DNA of 64,000 nt from Saccharopolyspora rhizosphaerae. Its GTDB lineage: Bacteria; Actinomycetota; Actinomycetes; Mycobacteriales; Pseudonocardiaceae. The translations under genes and the position numbers were made by a program. This document shows, piece by piece, positions 44,758-56,171 of the stretch. The notes under the pieces were generated by a model. It did not search any database and was not told the DNA's origin. It saw nothing but the letters and a program-made list of their open reading frames with translations. Location: positions 434,001 to 498,000 of the forward strand of contig NZ_RSAA01000035.1 in the NCBI RefSeq assembly GCF_003931915.1. Reading direction: 5' to 3'. How positions within the stretch are numbered: the stretch's first letter is position 1; the number at the start of each line of letters is the position of its first letter.

Positions 44758-45126
44758 TCACAACACCTCCGGCGCGAGCGAGATGATCTTCATGAACTTC
44801 TTGTCGCGCAGCTCTCGGGCCACCGGCCCGAAGATGCGGGTACCCCGCGGCTCGCCACCCGGCTTCACCAGGACGGCGGCGTTCTCGTCGAACCGGATGT
44901 AGGAACCATCCGCGCGACGCTTCTCCTTCTTCTGCCGGACGATGACGGCCTTGACCACATCGCCCTTCTTGACTCCGGAACCGGGGATGGCTTCCTTGAC
45001 GGTCGCCACGATGATGTCCCCGAGGCCCGCGTAGCGCCGGCCCGACCCACCGAGGACACGGATCGTGAGGATCTCCTTGGCCCCGGTGTTGTCGGCGACG
45101 CGAAGTCGCGACTCCTGCTGGATCAC
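44758..45126 (-). CDS. rplN: 50S ribosomal protein L14
   Basis: The 122-residue product (GTG start, [18 protein letters not shown]) is full length. It is the first gene of the spc operon, 193 bases after rpsQ, with a shared leader motif at 45163-45179. Confidence 0.97.
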   Translation of the reverse strand: MIQQESRLRVADNTGAKEILTIRVLGGSGRRYAGLGDIIVATVKEAIPGSGVKKGDVVKAVIVRQKKEKRRADGSYIRFDENAAVLVKPGGEPRGTRIFGPVARELRDKKFMKIISLAPEVL

Positions 45127-45162
45127 GTCTGACTCCTGACCCTAAGTGCCCGAACCCTGTGC

Positions 45163-45179
45163 CCGGACACACTCTGGCG
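45163..45179 (-). promoter_or_regulatory. Motif shared by the rpsH and rplN leaders (copy in rplN)
   Basis: CGCCAGAGTGTGTCCGG on the minus strand, 37 bases before rplN; 16 of 17 bases match the copy at 43485-43501. Confidence 0.5.
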
Positions 45180-45319
45180 TGCCAAATTGCCGACCTGACA
45201 CGCGCGGTCAACTTCCACGAGCGAAACGGCCGGCCGCTGATCTCGCCGGCGACCGGCCGGTTCGCCGTGTCGTTCCGAGCGACCACCTGCGCATGCAGGC
45301 CCACCCAGAACTTTGTTGA

Positions 45320-45595
45320 TTACTTGGCCTTCTCGACGACCTCGACCAGCCGCCAGCGCTTGCGCGCCGACAGCGGACGGGTCTCCATCAGCAGCACCCG
45401 GTCGCCGACACCGGCCGTGTTGGCCTCGTCGTGCGCCTTGACCTTGGTGGTCTGCCGCATGACCTTGCCGTAGAGGGCGTGCTTCTTGCGGTCTTCCAGG
45501 GAGACCACGATCGTCTTGTTCATCTTGTCCGAGACGACGTAGCCCTCGCGCACCTTGCGGCTGTTGCGCTCCACGCCCTGTCCTTTCTCACTCAT
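45320..45595 (-). CDS. rpsQ: 30S ribosomal protein S17
   Basis: The 91-residue product has [20 protein letters not shown] and [20 protein letters not shown], the S17 OB-fold. The ATG overlaps the rpmC stop by four bases. It closes the S10 operon. Confidence 0.96.
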   Translation of the reverse strand: MSEKGQGVERNSRKVREGYVVSDKMNKTIVVSLEDRKKHALYGKVMRQTTKVKAHDEANTAGVGDRVLLMETRPLSARKRWRLVEVVEKAK

Positions 45596-45834
45596 GCCGC
45601 GCCCTCCTCAGCGCCTTCGGGGTTAACCGTCAGGCCCAGTTCGCGCTCGCGCATGATGGTGTAGATCCGGGCGATGTCCTGGCGGACGACGCGCAGCCGC
45701 CGGTTGTTCTGCAGCTGACCCGTGGCCATCTGGAACCGGAGGTTGAACAGCTCTTCCTTCGATTCCTTCAGCCGCTGCACGAGCTCCTCGTTGTTCAGCT
45801 CGCGGAGCTCGGATGCGGTGACACCCGCTGCCAT
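45592..45834 (-). CDS. rpmC: 50S ribosomal protein L29
   Basis: The 80-residue helical-hairpin protein ([35 protein letters not shown]) is intact. It overlaps rplP by one base (TGATG) and rpsQ by four. Confidence 0.96.
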   Translation of the reverse strand: MAAGVTASELRELNNEELVQRLKESKEELFNLRFQMATGQLQNNRRLRVVRQDIARIYTIMRERELGLTVNPEGAEEGAA

Positions 45835-46253
45835 CAGAAGTCACCACCCTCGCGGGACACGATCTTGCACTTCATCGGGAGCTTGTGCGCCGCACGAGTC
45901 AGCGCCTCGATCGCCGTCTTCTCGTTCGGGAAGGTCAGCTCGAACATGATGCGTCCGGGCTTGACGTTGGCGACCCAGGACTCCGGCGAACCCTTACCGG
46001 AACCCTGACGGGTTTCGGCCGGCTTCTTGGTCAGCGGGCGGTCCGGGAAGATGTTGATCCACACCTTGCCGCCACGCTTGACGTGCCGGGTGATGGCGAT
46101 ACGGGCCGACTCGATCTGACGGTTGGTCACGTAGCCGTGCTCGATCGCCTGAATGCCGTACTCGCCGAAACTGATCCGGGTGCCACCCTTGGCGAATCCC
46201 TTGCGCTTCGGCGCGTGGCTCTTGCGCCACTTCACCCTGCGTGGGACGAGCAC
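45834..46253 (-). CDS. rplP: 50S ribosomal protein L16
   Basis: The 139-residue product begins [19 protein letters not shown] and has [20 protein letters not shown] near the C-terminus. It is three bases after rpsC. Confidence 0.97.
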   Translation of the reverse strand: MLVPRRVKWRKSHAPKRKGFAKGGTRISFGEYGIQAIEHGYVTNRQIESARIAITRHVKRGGKVWINIFPDRPLTKKPAETRQGSGKGSPESWVANVKPGRIMFELTFPNEKTAIEALTRAAHKLPMKCKIVSREGGDF

Positions 46254-46256
46254 GTC

Positions 46257-47099
46257 TCAGCCCTCCGTCTTCTCTTCAGCCGGCGCAGCCTGCTGCTGCT
46301 CGCCCTCCGAGGCCTTGGCCTCGGCCTTGGCGGGCTTGTCAGCACCACCGCGCTCGCCACGATCCGCACCGCCACGGCGACGGCCACCGCGGTCACCACG
46401 GCCACCCCGCTCGTTGCGGTCGCCGCCGCGCGGCGGGCGAACCTCGGACTCCTGCTGCTTCTGCTTCAGGCCACCGACCAGCTCGCCCTTGTAGATCCAC
46501 ACCTTGACGCCGATGCGCCCGAAGGTGGTGCGGGCCTCGAAGAAGCCGTAGTCGATGTCCGCACGCAGCGTGTGCAGCGGAACGCGACCCTCGCGGTAGA
46601 ACTCCGAGCGCGACATCTCCGCGCCGCCCAGACGGCCGCCGCACTGCACCCGGATGCCCTTGACCTGCGGCGAGCGCATGGCCGACTGGATGGCCTTGCG
46701 CATCGCACGCCGGAAGGACACGCGGTTGGACAGCTGCTCGGCCACACCCTGTGCGACGAGCTGGGCGTCCGCCTCGGGGTTCTTGACCTCGAGGATGTTG
46801 AGCTGGACCTGCTTGCCGGTCAGCTTCTCGAGGGAACCGCGGATGCGGTCCGCCTCGGCACCACGACGGCCGATGACGATGCCCGGCCGGGCGGTGTGGA
46901 TGTCCACGCGGACGCGCTCACGGGTGCGCTCGATCTCCACCTTCGAGATCCCAGCGCGCTCCATTCCGCGAGACAGCTGCCGGCGGATCTTGACGTCTTC
47001 CGCGACGTACTCCGAGTACTGCTTGTCGGCGTACCAGCGAGACTTCCAGTCCGTGGTGATGCCGAGTCGGAAGCCGTGCGGGTTGATCTTCTGACCCAC
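46257..47099 (-). CDS. rpsC: 30S ribosomal protein S3
   Basis: The 280-residue product has [20 protein letters not shown], the KH motif [15 protein letters not shown] and the C-terminal S3 domain ([16 protein letters not shown]). It has an Arg/Gly- then Ala/Glu-rich extension of about 60 residues, longer than E. coli S3 (233). The GTG start overlaps the rplV stop (TAGTG). Confidence 0.97.
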   Translation of the reverse strand: MGQKINPHGFRLGITTDWKSRWYADKQYSEYVAEDVKIRRQLSRGMERAGISKVEIERTRERVRVDIHTARPGIVIGRRGAEADRIRGSLEKLTGKQVQLNILEVKNPEADAQLVAQGVAEQLSNRVSFRRAMRKAIQSAMRSPQVKGIRVQCGGRLGGAEMSRSEFYREGRVPLHTLRADIDYGFFEARTTFGRIGVKVWIYKGELVGGLKQKQQESEVRPPRGGDRNERGGRGDRGGRRRGGADRGERGGADKPAKAEAKASEGEQQQAAPAEEKTEG

Positions 47100-47515
47100 T
47101 ACCGGGCACTCCCCTTCTGGCTCTTTCGGGACTTGGTCGCCGCAGCGGGACGAGATTCGACCTCGACCGTGATGTGGCTGGTCCGCTTCCGGATCCGGTA
47201 CGCACGGCCCTGCGCGCGCGGCCGGAACCGCTTCAACGTCGGACCCTCGTCCACGTACGCGTGGCTCACGACCAGCGTCTCGGGATCGAGGGAAAGGTTG
47301 TTCTCCGCGTTGGCGATCGCACTGGCGAGCACCTTCGACACCGGACCGCTGGCGGTCTGCGGCGCGAACTGGAGCACGGCCAGGGCATCGCTGGCGCTCC
47401 GGCCCTTGATGAGCTCGACCACGCGGCGCGCCTTCATAGGCGAGACGCGGACGAACCGGGCCCGCGCCACTGCGCGCGGGGATTCCGCGACAGTGGAGTC
47501 GGAACGGGCTGTCAT
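47099..47515 (-). CDS. rplV: 50S ribosomal protein L22
   Basis: The 138-residue product has [20 protein letters not shown] and the extended loop [18 protein letters not shown] that lines the exit tunnel, where macrolide-resistance changes occur; none is apparent by eye. Confidence 0.97.
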   Translation of the reverse strand: MTARSDSTVAESPRAVARARFVRVSPMKARRVVELIKGRSASDALAVLQFAPQTASGPVSKVLASAIANAENNLSLDPETLVVSHAYVDEGPTLKRFRPRAQGRAYRIRKRTSHITVEVESRPAAATKSRKSQKGSAR

Positions 47516-47557
47516 CCTGCTACCCCTTGCTCTTACTCGTTCGTGTCACAGACCCGC

Positions 47558-47839
47558 TCAGCGGCGGCGCGACTTCCGGTCGTCCTTGACGTGGCCCTTG
47601 AAAGTGCGGGTCGGGGCGAACTCGCCCAGCTTGTGCCCGACCATCGCTTCGGTGATGAACACCGGGACGTGCTTGCGGCCGTCGTGCACCGCGAAGGTGT
47701 GACCCAGCATGTCCGGGATGATCGTCGACCGGCGGGACCAGGTCTTGATCACGGTCTTCTTGCCCGACTCGTTGAGCGCGTCCACCTTCTTGAGCAGGTG
47801 GTCGTCCACGAACGGGCCCTTCTTCAGGCTGCGTGGCAT
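47558..47839 (-). CDS. rpsS: 30S ribosomal protein S19
   Basis: The 93-residue product ([40 protein letters not shown]) is complete. It is 18 bases after rplB. Confidence 0.97.
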   Translation of the reverse strand: MPRSLKKGPFVDDHLLKKVDALNESGKKTVIKTWSRRSTIIPDMLGHTFAVHDGRKHVPVFITEAMVGHKLGEFAPTRTFKGHVKDDRKSRRR

Positions 47840-47857
47840 GTTTTCTTACCTCCCTGC

Positions 47858-48691
47858 TCAGCGCTTCTTGCCGGTGCGACGGCGGCGGACGATGAGCTTG
47901 TCACTCGGCTTGCGGAGACGGGTACGACCCTCCGGCTTGCCGCTCGGGTTGACCGGGTGGCGACCACCGGAAGTCTTGCCCTCACCACCACCGTGCGGGT
48001 GGTCCACCGGGTTCATGACGACACCGCGGACGGTCGGGCGCTTGCCCTTCCACCGCATCCGGCCGGCCTTGCCCCAGCTGATGTTGGCGTGCTCCGAGTT
48101 GCCGACCTCGCCGACGGTGGCCCGGCAGCGCGCGTCCACGTTGCGGATCTCGCCCGAAGGCATCCGCAGCTGGGCGTACGGACCGTCCTTGGCCACCAGC
48201 TGCACCCGGGCACCGGCCGAACGAGCGATCTTCGCGCCCTGACCAGGGCGGAGCTCGATCGCGTGGATCACGGTACCGGTGGGGATGTTGCGCAGCGGCA
48301 GGTTGTTGCCCGGCTTGATGTCGGCCCGAGCGCCGGCCTCGATCGAGTCACCCTGCTTCACACCGTTCGGCGCGACGATGTAGCGCTTCTCGCCGTCGGC
48401 GTAGTGCAGGAGCGCGATCCGAGCGCTGCGGTTCGGGTCGTACTCGATGTGCGCGACCTTGGCCGGCACACCGTCCTTGTCGTTGCGGCGGAAGTCGATC
48501 AGGCGGTAGGCCCGCTTGTGACCGCCACCCTTGTGCCGCGTGGTGATCTTGCCTTGAGCGTTGCGCCCCGCCTTGCGGTTCAGCGGAACGATCAGCGACT
48601 TCTCCGGCTCCGTCCGGGTGATCTCGGCGAAGTCGGACACGCTCGAGCCACGACGGCCAGGCGTCGTCGGCTTGTGCTTGCGAATGCCCAT
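47858..48691 (-). CDS. rplB: 50S ribosomal protein L2
   Basis: The 277-residue product has [19 protein letters not shown] and the highly conserved [20 protein letters not shown] near the peptidyl-transferase centre. It is 31 bases after rplW. Confidence 0.98.
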   Translation of the reverse strand: MGIRKHKPTTPGRRGSSVSDFAEITRTEPEKSLIVPLNRKAGRNAQGKITTRHKGGGHKRAYRLIDFRRNDKDGVPAKVAHIEYDPNRSARIALLHYADGEKRYIVAPNGVKQGDSIEAGARADIKPGNNLPLRNIPTGTVIHAIELRPGQGAKIARSAGARVQLVAKDGPYAQLRMPSGEIRNVDARCRATVGEVGNSEHANISWGKAGRMRWKGKRPTVRGVVMNPVDHPHGGGEGKTSGGRHPVNPSGKPEGRTRLRKPSDKLIVRRRRTGKKR

Positions 48692-48722
48692 TTCTAAAGA
48701 AACCTCGTCCTAATCAGCACCG

Positions 48723-49022
48723 TCAGGCGGCCGGACCACCGAAGATCTCGATCGCCTTGCTCTCCGGCGTCAGGGTGACGATCGCGCGCTTGGTGTCCTT
48801 GCGCTTGCCGAACCCGGTGCGGGTCCGCTTGCGCTTGCCAGAGCGGTTGATCGTGTTGACGCTGGCGACCTTGACGTCGAAGATCTGCTCGATGGCGATC
48901 TTGATTTCGGTCTTGTTCGAGCGCGGGTCCACCAAGAAGGTGTACTGCGACTGCTCCAGCAGCCCGTAGCTCTTCTCGGAGATCACCGGCTTGAGGATGA
49001 TGTCCCGGGGGTCGGCGCTCAC
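48723..49022 (-). CDS. rplW: 50S ribosomal protein L23
   Basis: The 99-residue product (GTG start, [38 protein letters not shown]) is intact. Its start overlaps the rplD stop as GTGA. It forms the nascent-chain exit site. Confidence 0.96.
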   Translation of the reverse strand: MSADPRDIILKPVISEKSYGLLEQSQYTFLVDPRSNKTEIKIAIEQIFDVKVASVNTINRSGKRKRTRTGFGKRKDTKRAIVTLTPESKAIEIFGGPAA

Positions 49023-49702
49023 TGCTCTGCCTCCTCAGCGGAAGAAGCGGCGGCCTTGACCGACCGGCCCTTGGCCGGGCCTGCGACGAAGCGGTCGTAG
49101 GCGGCCTTGGTGAACACCACGTCGTCGCTGTTGAGCACGTCGTAGGTGTTCAGCTGACCCGGGTCGATCAGGTGCACGTTCTCAAGGTTCCGCAGGCTCA
49201 ACCACGAGTTCTGCTCGTCGTGGCGGTCGAGAACGACCAGAACCTTCTTGGCCTCGGTCCAGTTCCGCAGCGCGGTCCTGGCCGACTTGGTGGACGGCTT
49301 CTCACCGTCGACGACGCCGGTGACCACGTGCAGCTGGCCGGCGCGAACCCGGTCGGAGAGGGCACCGCGCAGGGCGGCCTTCACCATCTTCTTCGGGGTC
49401 CGCTGGGTGTAGTCCCGCGGCTGCGGACCGTGGACGGTCCCACCACCGGCGAACTGGGGCGCACGGATCGAGCCCTGGCGGGCGTTGCCGGTGCCCTTCT
49501 GCCGGTACGGCTTCTTGCCGCCGCCGGAGACCTGGCCGCGGGTCTTCGTGGCGTGCGTGCCCTGGCGGGACGCGGCCATCTGGGCCACGACGACCTGGTG
49601 CATCAGCGCCACGTTCGCCTGCGCGTCGAAAATCTCGGCCGGCAGGTCGACGGTGCCGTCGGTCTTGCCGTCCGGGGTACGGACGTCGAGCGTCAAGCTC
49701 AT
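49019..49702 (-). CDS. rplD: 50S ribosomal protein L4
   Basis: The 227-residue product has [20 protein letters not shown] and [20 protein letters not shown], the L4 loop of the exit tunnel. ATG at 49702 overlaps the rplC stop (TGATG). L4 is the classical regulator of the S10 operon in enterobacteria; whether that applies here is unknown. Confidence 0.97.
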   Translation of the reverse strand: MSLTLDVRTPDGKTDGTVDLPAEIFDAQANVALMHQVVVAQMAASRQGTHATKTRGQVSGGGKKPYRQKGTGNARQGSIRAPQFAGGGTVHGPQPRDYTQRTPKKMVKAALRGALSDRVRAGQLHVVTGVVDGEKPSTKSARTALRNWTEAKKVLVVLDRHDEQNSWLSLRNLENVHLIDPGQLNTYDVLNSDDVVFTKAAYDRFVAGPAKGRSVKAAASSAEEAEQ

Positions 49703-50352
49703 CACGCACCACCCTTCGCGGGGCTCTTCACCAGCACCAGGCCGCCCTTGGGGCCGGGCACGGCGCCCTTGATCAGCAGCAGGCCGTTGTCGCCCTCGAC
49801 CTTGTGCACCTTCAGGTTCTGCGTGGTGACGCGGCTGGAACCCATCCGCCCCGCCATGCGCATGCCCTTGAACACGCGACCGGGGGTCGCGCAGCCGCCG
49901 ATCGAACCCGGCTTGCGGTGCACGGCCTGAGCACCGTGGCTCATCGGCTGGCGGTGGAAACCGTGCCGCTTGATGGTGCCCGCGAAGCCCTTGCCCTTGC
50001 TGGTGCCGACCACGTCGACCACCGCGCCCGCCTCGAAGAGGTCCGCGCTGATCTCCTGGCCGAGCTCGTACTCACCGGCGTCCGCGGTGCGCAGCTCGAC
50101 GACGTGACGGCGCGGGGTGACACCGGCCTTGGTGAAGTGGCCGCTGCGCGGCTTGTTCACCCGGCGGGGGTCGATGGCGCCGAACGCCAGCTGCACGGCC
50201 GAGTAGCCGTCCTTCTCAGTGGTCCGGATCTGGGTGATCACGTTCGGCCCGGCCTGCACGACGGTGACCGGGACAACCCGGTTCTTGTCGTCGAAGACCT
50301 GGGTCATGCCGAGCTTCGTGCCCAGAATCCCCTTGATCTGCCTGTCAGACAT
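49702..50352 (-). CDS. rplC: 50S ribosomal protein L3
   Basis: The 216-residue product has [20 protein letters not shown] and the W/H-loop [20 protein letters not shown]. It is 35 bases after rpsJ. Confidence 0.97.
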   Translation of the reverse strand: MSDRQIKGILGTKLGMTQVFDDKNRVVPVTVVQAGPNVITQIRTTEKDGYSAVQLAFGAIDPRRVNKPRSGHFTKAGVTPRRHVVELRTADAGEYELGQEISADLFEAGAVVDVVGTSKGKGFAGTIKRHGFHRQPMSHGAQAVHRKPGSIGGCATPGRVFKGMRMAGRMGSSRVTTQNLKVHKVEGDNGLLLIKGAVPGPKGGLVLVKSPAKGGA

Positions 50353-50387
50353 TGGTCTCGTTCTCTCCGCTACCTCGTCGCCGTGCC

Positions 50388-50693
50388 TTACTGGATGTTC
50401 ACGTCGACGCTGGCCGGCAGGTCGATGCGCATCAACGCGTCGACCGTCTTCGGCGTCGGTTCGAGGATGTCGATGAGCCGCTTGTGCGTCCGCATCTCGA
50501 AGTGCTCCCGCGAGTCCTTGTACTTGTGCGGGGAGCGGATGACGCAGTAGACGTTCTTCTCAGTGGGCAGCGGCACCGGCCCGACGACCCGAGCGCCGGT
50601 GCGCGTCACGGTCTCGACGATCTTGCGTGCGGACGCGTCGATCGCCTCGTGGTCGTAGGCCTTGAGCCGGATGCGGATCTTCTGTCCCGCCAT
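50388..50693 (-). CDS. rpsJ: 30S ribosomal protein S10
   Basis: The 101-residue product from ATG 50693 starts [20 protein letters not shown] and has [20 protein letters not shown]. It opens the S10 operon. A frame extension upstream (MGAPCTH...) is not S10. About 540 bases of leader separate it from tuf. Confidence 0.97.
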   Translation of the reverse strand: MAGQKIRIRLKAYDHEAIDASARKIVETVTRTGARVVGPVPLPTEKNVYCVIRSPHKYKDSREHFEMRTHKRLIDILEPTPKTVDALMRIDLPASVDVNIQ

Positions 50694-51194
50694 GGTGGCT
50701 TGCCGTTCCTCTAGTCTCGTGCCGCGGTTAGGTACATGGGTGCAGGGCGCACCCATGGGTGCCCCTCACGGCCCTCAGCTTGGTGTCGTCCCCGATACCG
50801 GGAGCCGTCACAGCTCTCAGTCCGCCCCTGTTCAGGTGTCTAGGTGCCCGGTACACGCGGTCGGGCGTGTCGCCCAGCTGCCGCACACCGGTCCCCTCGA
50901 ACTTCGCCGATGGGGTGGGCCCGGAGGCCCGTACACCTTTCTTGTGCCCTGCTCGGCCGACCGAGCGGCCGTGGGATCGGAATCCGAGTGAGAACGGAGC
51001 CGAACACCGAACAAGGGCGCGAGGCCCTCGCACCAAGGCGGCCGGAGCTTCATCGCGGCTAGCTGGACCGGAGCACCGGTCCGTGGCCTGAGTTCCGACC
51101 GCCCTGAACGAGCAACCCGTACAGGATGGCACATGCCCTGCACCACCCGGAAATCGGGGGTCGTTCTGCGGGACCGAGGTCACGCAGAACATGA
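50694..51194 (-). promoter_or_regulatory. Long leader of the S10 operon
   Basis: This roughly 500-base region holds no supported gene. It carries a 25-base element at 50875-50851 (minus) shared with the rpsL leader: GGGCGACACGCCCGACC then CGTGT. Two alternative hairpins can form in it, GGGCG/CGCCC and ACACG/CGTGT. A promoter must lie upstream, but no clear -35/-10 is visible. Confidence 0.5.
50851..50875 (-). promoter_or_regulatory. Shared ribosomal leader element, rpsJ copy
   Basis: Minus strand GGGCGACACGCCCGACC, then GCGTGTAC. 17 bases are identical with the rpsL copy, and the ACACG...CGTGT pairing is preserved. It may be an RNA regulatory element. Confidence 0.5.
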
Positions 51195-51228
51195 GAGGAC
51201 CCGCTTCCCGAGCGGAAAGCGGGTCCTC
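51195..51228 (-). terminator. Terminator of tuf
   Basis: GAGGACCCGCTT pairs with AAGCGGGTCCTC (12 bp, 10-nt loop) 6 nt after the tuf stop. Confidence 0.85.
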
Positions 51229-51234
51229 GTCACA

Positions 51235-52428
<1,194 letters not shown>

Positions 52429-52502
52429 TGGATTGTCCTCCTGGACTTGTTTACTTTCCGCCGTACGACTTGTTGTGCCAGGCGGAGTCCTGTCGGGTAG
52501 GT

Positions 52503-52543
52503 GGCGAGCGGACCGCTCCCGTAGCGGTCGCGGCCTGCTCGCC
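52503..52543 (-). promoter_or_regulatory. Two-tier hairpin between fusA and tuf
   Basis: GGCGAGC pairs with GCTCGCC and inside it GACCGCT pairs with AGCGGTC. It is downstream of fusA in the direction of transcription; a partial terminator or attenuator that sets the fusA:tuf ratio is plausible. Confidence 0.55.
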
Positions 52544-52627
52544 GCCGTCTGGAGGGGATTGCTCCCCGGTCGCCTTCGCGAGGCGTCGCCTCGTGGCCGG
52601 CCCCGTCACCCGGGGCCGACCAGCGGG

Positions 52628-54730
52628 TCACTCGCCCGTTGCCTTGGCGATGATCTCCTTAGCCACACCGGCCGGAACCTCGGCGTAGGAGTCGAACACC
52701 ATCGAGTAGTTGGCACGACCCTGGGTCTTCGACCGCAGGTCGCCGACGTACCCGAACATCTCGGACAGCGGCACGAGAGCCTTGACGACGCGGGTACCGC
52801 TGCGCTCCTCCATGGCCTGGATGTGACCACGGCGGGAGTTCAGGTCACCGATGACCTCGCCCATGTAGTCCTCGGGCGTGGTCACCTCGACCGCCATCAT
52901 CGGTTCGAGCAGCGCCGGAGACGCCTTGGCGGCGGCTTCCTTGAGCGCCATCGAACCGGCGACCTTGAAGGCCATTTCCGAGGAGTCGACCTCGTGGTAC
53001 TGGCCGTCGAGCAAGGTCACCTTCACGCCGACCAGCGGGTAGCCGGCCAGAACGCCGTACTGCATGGCGTCCTGCGCACCCTGGTCGACCGACGGGATGT
53101 ACTCCCGCGGGATCCGACCGCCCGTGACCTTGTTGACGAACTCGTAGGTCGCGCTGTCGGACGTCTGCTCGATCGGGTCGAGCCGGATGATCACGCGTGC
53201 GAACTGACCGGAACCACCGGTCTGCTTCTTGTGCGTGAACTCGTACTTCTCGATCGTCTTGCGAATCGTCTCGCGGTAGGCCACCTGCGGCTTACCGATG
53301 TTCGCCTCGACCTTGAAGTCGCTCTTCATGCGGTTGACCAGCACCTCGAGGTGCAGCTCACCCATGCCCTTGATGATGGTCTGACCGGTCTCGTCGTCCA
53401 GGTTGACCTGGAACGTCGGGTCCTCCTCGGCGAGCTTCTGGATCGCCGTGGAGAGCTTCTCCTGGTCGGCCTTCGTCTTGGGCTCGATGGCCACCTCGAT
53501 GACCGGCGCCGGGAACGTCATCGACTCGAGGACGATCGGGTTCGCGGAGTCGCTCAGGGTGTCACCGGTGGTGGTCTCCTTGAGACCGATCACCGCGTAG
53601 ATGTGACCGGCCTGGATCTCCTCGACCGGGTTCTCCTTGTTGGAGTGCATCTGGAACATCTTCCCGATGCGCTCCTTGCGGCCCTTGGTCGAGTTGATGA
53701 CCTGAGCACCGGAAGCGACCTTGCCGGAGTAGACCCGGATGTAGGTCAGCTTGCCGAAGAACGGGTGCACCGCGACCTTCGAGACCAGCGCGGAGAACGG
53801 CTCCTGCGTGCTCGGCTTGCGCTCCGCCGGGGTCTCCCCGTCGGGCAGGGTCCCCTGCACCGGCGGGACGTCGAGCGGCGAGGGCAGGTAGTCGACGACC
53901 GCGTCGAGCATGGGCTGGACGCCCTTGTTCTTGAACGCGGTACCGCAGATGACCGGGAACGCCTCGCGGTCGATCGTGATCTTGCGGATGCCGTCCTTGA
54001 TCTGCTGCTCGGTCAGCTCCTCGCCGCTGAAGTAGGCCTCCATGAGGGCCTCATCAGTCTCGGCGACGGCCTCGACGAGCTTCTCCCGGTACTCGGCGGC
54101 CTTCTCGGCCAGCTCCGCCGGGATGTCCTCGACCTCGTAGTCGGTGCCCTTCTGGACCTCGCCGCGCCAGGTCAGCGCCTTCATCTGGACCAGGTCGACA
54201 ACGCCCTGGAAGTCGGACTCCACACCGATCGGGAGCTGCAGGACCAGCGGCTTGGCGTGCAGCCGGTCCTCGATGGTGCTCACGGTGTAGTAGAAGTCCG
54301 CACCCAGCTTGTCCATCTTGTTGACGAAGCAGATGCGCGGAACCTCGTACTTGTCCGCCTGGCGCCAGACCTGCTCGGACTGGGGCTCAACACCTTCCTT
54401 GCCGTCGAACACCGCGACCGCGCCGTCGAGGACGCGCAGCGAGCGCTCCACCTCGACGGTGAAGTCGACGTGGCCCGGGGTGTCGATGATGTTGATCTGG
54501 GTGTCGCCCCAGAAGGTGGTGGTAGCAGCCGAGGTGATCGTGATACCCCGCTTCTGCTCCTCTTCCATCCAGTCCATCTGAGACGCGCCGTCGTGCGTCT
54601 CACCGAGCTTGTGCGTGATCCCGGTGTAGTACAGAACGCGCTCGGTCGTGGTGGTCTTGCCCGCATCGATGTGGGCCATGATGCCGATGTTGCGGACCTT
54701 GGTCAGGTCAGTCAGCACGTCGCGTGCCAC
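52628..54730 (-). CDS. fusA: Translation elongation factor EF-G
   Basis: EF-G drives ribosomal translocation. The 700-residue product (GTG start, [20 protein letters not shown]) has [39 protein letters not shown] and [10 protein letters not shown], plus domains III-V. It is 96 bases after rpsG. Confidence 0.98.
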   Translation of the reverse strand: MARDVLTDLTKVRNIGIMAHIDAGKTTTTERVLYYTGITHKLGETHDGASQMDWMEEEQKRGITITSAATTTFWGDTQINIIDTPGHVDFTVEVERSLRVLDGAVAVFDGKEGVEPQSEQVWRQADKYEVPRICFVNKMDKLGADFYYTVSTIEDRLHAKPLVLQLPIGVESDFQGVVDLVQMKALTWRGEVQKGTDYEVEDIPAELAEKAAEYREKLVEAVAETDEALMEAYFSGEELTEQQIKDGIRKITIDREAFPVICGTAFKNKGVQPMLDAVVDYLPSPLDVPPVQGTLPDGETPAERKPSTQEPFSALVSKVAVHPFFGKLTYIRVYSGKVASGAQVINSTKGRKERIGKMFQMHSNKENPVEEIQAGHIYAVIGLKETTTGDTLSDSANPIVLESMTFPAPVIEVAIEPKTKADQEKLSTAIQKLAEEDPTFQVNLDDETGQTIIKGMGELHLEVLVNRMKSDFKVEANIGKPQVAYRETIRKTIEKYEFTHKKQTGGSGQFARVIIRLDPIEQTSDSATYEFVNKVTGGRIPREYIPSVDQGAQDAMQYGVLAGYPLVGVKVTLLDGQYHEVDSSEMAFKVAGSMALKEAAAKASPALLEPMMAVEVTTPEDYMGEVIGDLNSRRGHIQAMEERSGTRVVKALVPLSEMFGYVGDLRSKTQGRANYSMVFDSYAEVPAGVAKEIIAKATGE

Positions 54731-54826
54731 GAGATTCTTCCCCGTTCCCTAACAGCAGGTGCAAGTCGCGGTGACAGGTGCAAAGCTGTCGAATCGGTTC
54801 GGCTGGCGGGCAAGACCCACCAGATG

Positions 54827-55297
54827 TCACCAGCGGTAGTGCGCGAAGGCCTTGTTGGACTCCGCCATCTTGTGCGTGTCTTCGCGCTTCTTGACGCTCG
54901 CACCGAGACCGTTGCTCGCGTCCAGCAGCTCGTTCATCAGGCGATCGACCATGGTCTTCTCGCGGCGCTGCCGGGAGTAGCTGACCAGCCAGCGCAGCGC
55001 GAGGGTGGTGGACCGGCCGGCCCGCACCTCGATCGGCACCTGGTAGGTCGCGCCACCCACGCGGCGGCTGCGGACCTCCAGGGTCGGCTTGACGTTGTCC
55101 AGGGCACGCTTGAGCGTGACGACCGGGTCGGTGCCGGTCTTCTCCCGGCAGCCTTCCAGAGCCGCGTACACGATCCTCTCGGCCAGCGAACGCTTGCCGT
55201 CGACGAGGACCTTGTTCACCAGCTGCGTGACCAGCGGCGAGCCGTACACGGGATCAGCGTGCAGCGGCCGCTTCGGGGCCGGACCCTTGCGGGGCAT
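54827..55297 (-). CDS. rpsG: 30S ribosomal protein S7
   Basis: The 156-residue product ([20 protein letters not shown]) has the helical fold of S7, with [20 protein letters not shown]. It overlaps rpsL by one base (TGATG). In E. coli S7 regulates the str operon. Confidence 0.97.
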   Translation of the reverse strand: MPRKGPAPKRPLHADPVYGSPLVTQLVNKVLVDGKRSLAERIVYAALEGCREKTGTDPVVTLKRALDNVKPTLEVRSRRVGGATYQVPIEVRAGRSTTLALRWLVSYSRQRREKTMVDRLMNELLDASNGLGASVKKREDTHKMAESNKAFAHYRW

Positions 55298-55671
55298 CAG
55301 CTCTTCTCCTTCTTCGCGCCGTAGCGGCTGCGAGCCTGCTTGCGGTTCTTCACACCCTGGGTGTCAGCGGAACCGCGGATGATCTTGTAGCGCACGCCGG
55401 GAAGGTCCTTCACACGGCCGCCACGAACGAGCACGATCGAGTGCTCCTGCAGGTTGTGGCCCTCACCCGGGATGTAGGCCGTGACCTCGATGCCGCTGGT
55501 CAGCTTGACACGAGCGACCTTGCGCAGGGCCGAGTTGGGCTTCTTCGGGGTGGTCGTGTACACGCGGGTGCACACGCCACGCCGCTGCGGGCTCCCCTTG
55601 AGCGCCGCGGTCTTGGTCTTCGCGACCTTGTCCTGGCGGCCCTTACGGACCAGCTGCTGGATGGTGGGCAT
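55297..55671 (-). CDS. rpsL: 30S ribosomal protein S12
   Basis: The 124-residue product has [39 protein letters not shown] and [17 protein letters not shown]. Lys43 and Lys88 are the wild-type residues, so no classical streptomycin-resistance change is present. It opens the str operon behind a leader of about 310 bases and a good promoter. Confidence 0.98.
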   Translation of the reverse strand: MPTIQQLVRKGRQDKVAKTKTAALKGSPQRRGVCTRVYTTTPKKPNSALRKVARVKLTSGIEVTAYIPGEGHNLQEHSIVLVRGGRVKDLPGVRYKIIRGSADTQGVKNRKQARSRYGAKKEKS

Positions 55672-55795
55672 GGACCGGCTTTCTGTCAGCGTTCGCGTCT
55701 TTTAGGTACTCGACCAAGCAGCCGCTCGTTCGAGCTTCGGCGTGCCCTGGGCGTCGAGCACCTGTCAGGCACTGTGTTTCGGGACTCCCCCGCAC

Positions 55796-55816
55796 ACGAG
55801 GTCGGGCGTGTCGCCC
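55796..55816 (-). promoter_or_regulatory. Shared ribosomal leader element, rpsL copy
   Basis: Minus strand GGGCGACACGCCCGACC then TCGTGT. It lies about 160 bases downstream of the predicted rpsL promoter, hence inside the transcript, which argues for an RNA element. Confidence 0.5.
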
Positions 55817-55982
55817 GCTCCTCGGCCCTCGCAACGCCTGTTCCGGCCGGAACCGAGAACGACCCCAGAGGGTTTTCGGAGGAGTTCCACACATCCTCGG
55901 CGCTGCCGCGGCCCTCCGCTCGGGCGGCCGCGTCATGCACGGGCATGCGGATCGACCCGATTGGCGTCGGGTCCGATAAACA

Positions 55983-56012
55983 AAGATACCCGCCCCGTTC
56001 TCAGAGGGTCAA
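55983..56012 (-). promoter_or_regulatory. Predicted promoter of rpsL-rpsG-fusA-tuf
   Basis: TTGACC (minus, 56012-56007) and TATCTT (55988-55983) are 18 bases apart. The -35 context CCGTTTTGACC is identical to the rplM promoter. The implied 5' leader is about 305 bases. Confidence 0.65.
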
Positions 56013-56137
56013 AACGGGGGTCCCCTTGACCTGCTCGATCACCCGGCGCGGTCAAGCGCCACCGATGAGGTGCGAGCTCGCGTCAACTTCTCGCCGACAT
56101 CGTACCCCCGGTGACAAGACCTCTCGCCAGCCGAGAA

Positions 56138-56162
56138 CGGGGTGTCCACGCGGGACACCCCG
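56138..56162 (-). terminator. Terminator of the TNT-ADPRH operon
   Basis: CGGGGTGTCC pairs with GGACACCCCG (10 bp, 5-nt loop) 9 nt after the last gene, separating it from the str promoter. Confidence 0.75.
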
Positions 56163-56171
56163 CACGGCTGA

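Noticed and set aside
55672-55982. A small gene in the rpsL leader
   Set aside because: Open frames there lack a ribosome binding site and have no consistent codon pattern; a transcribed leader explains the region better.
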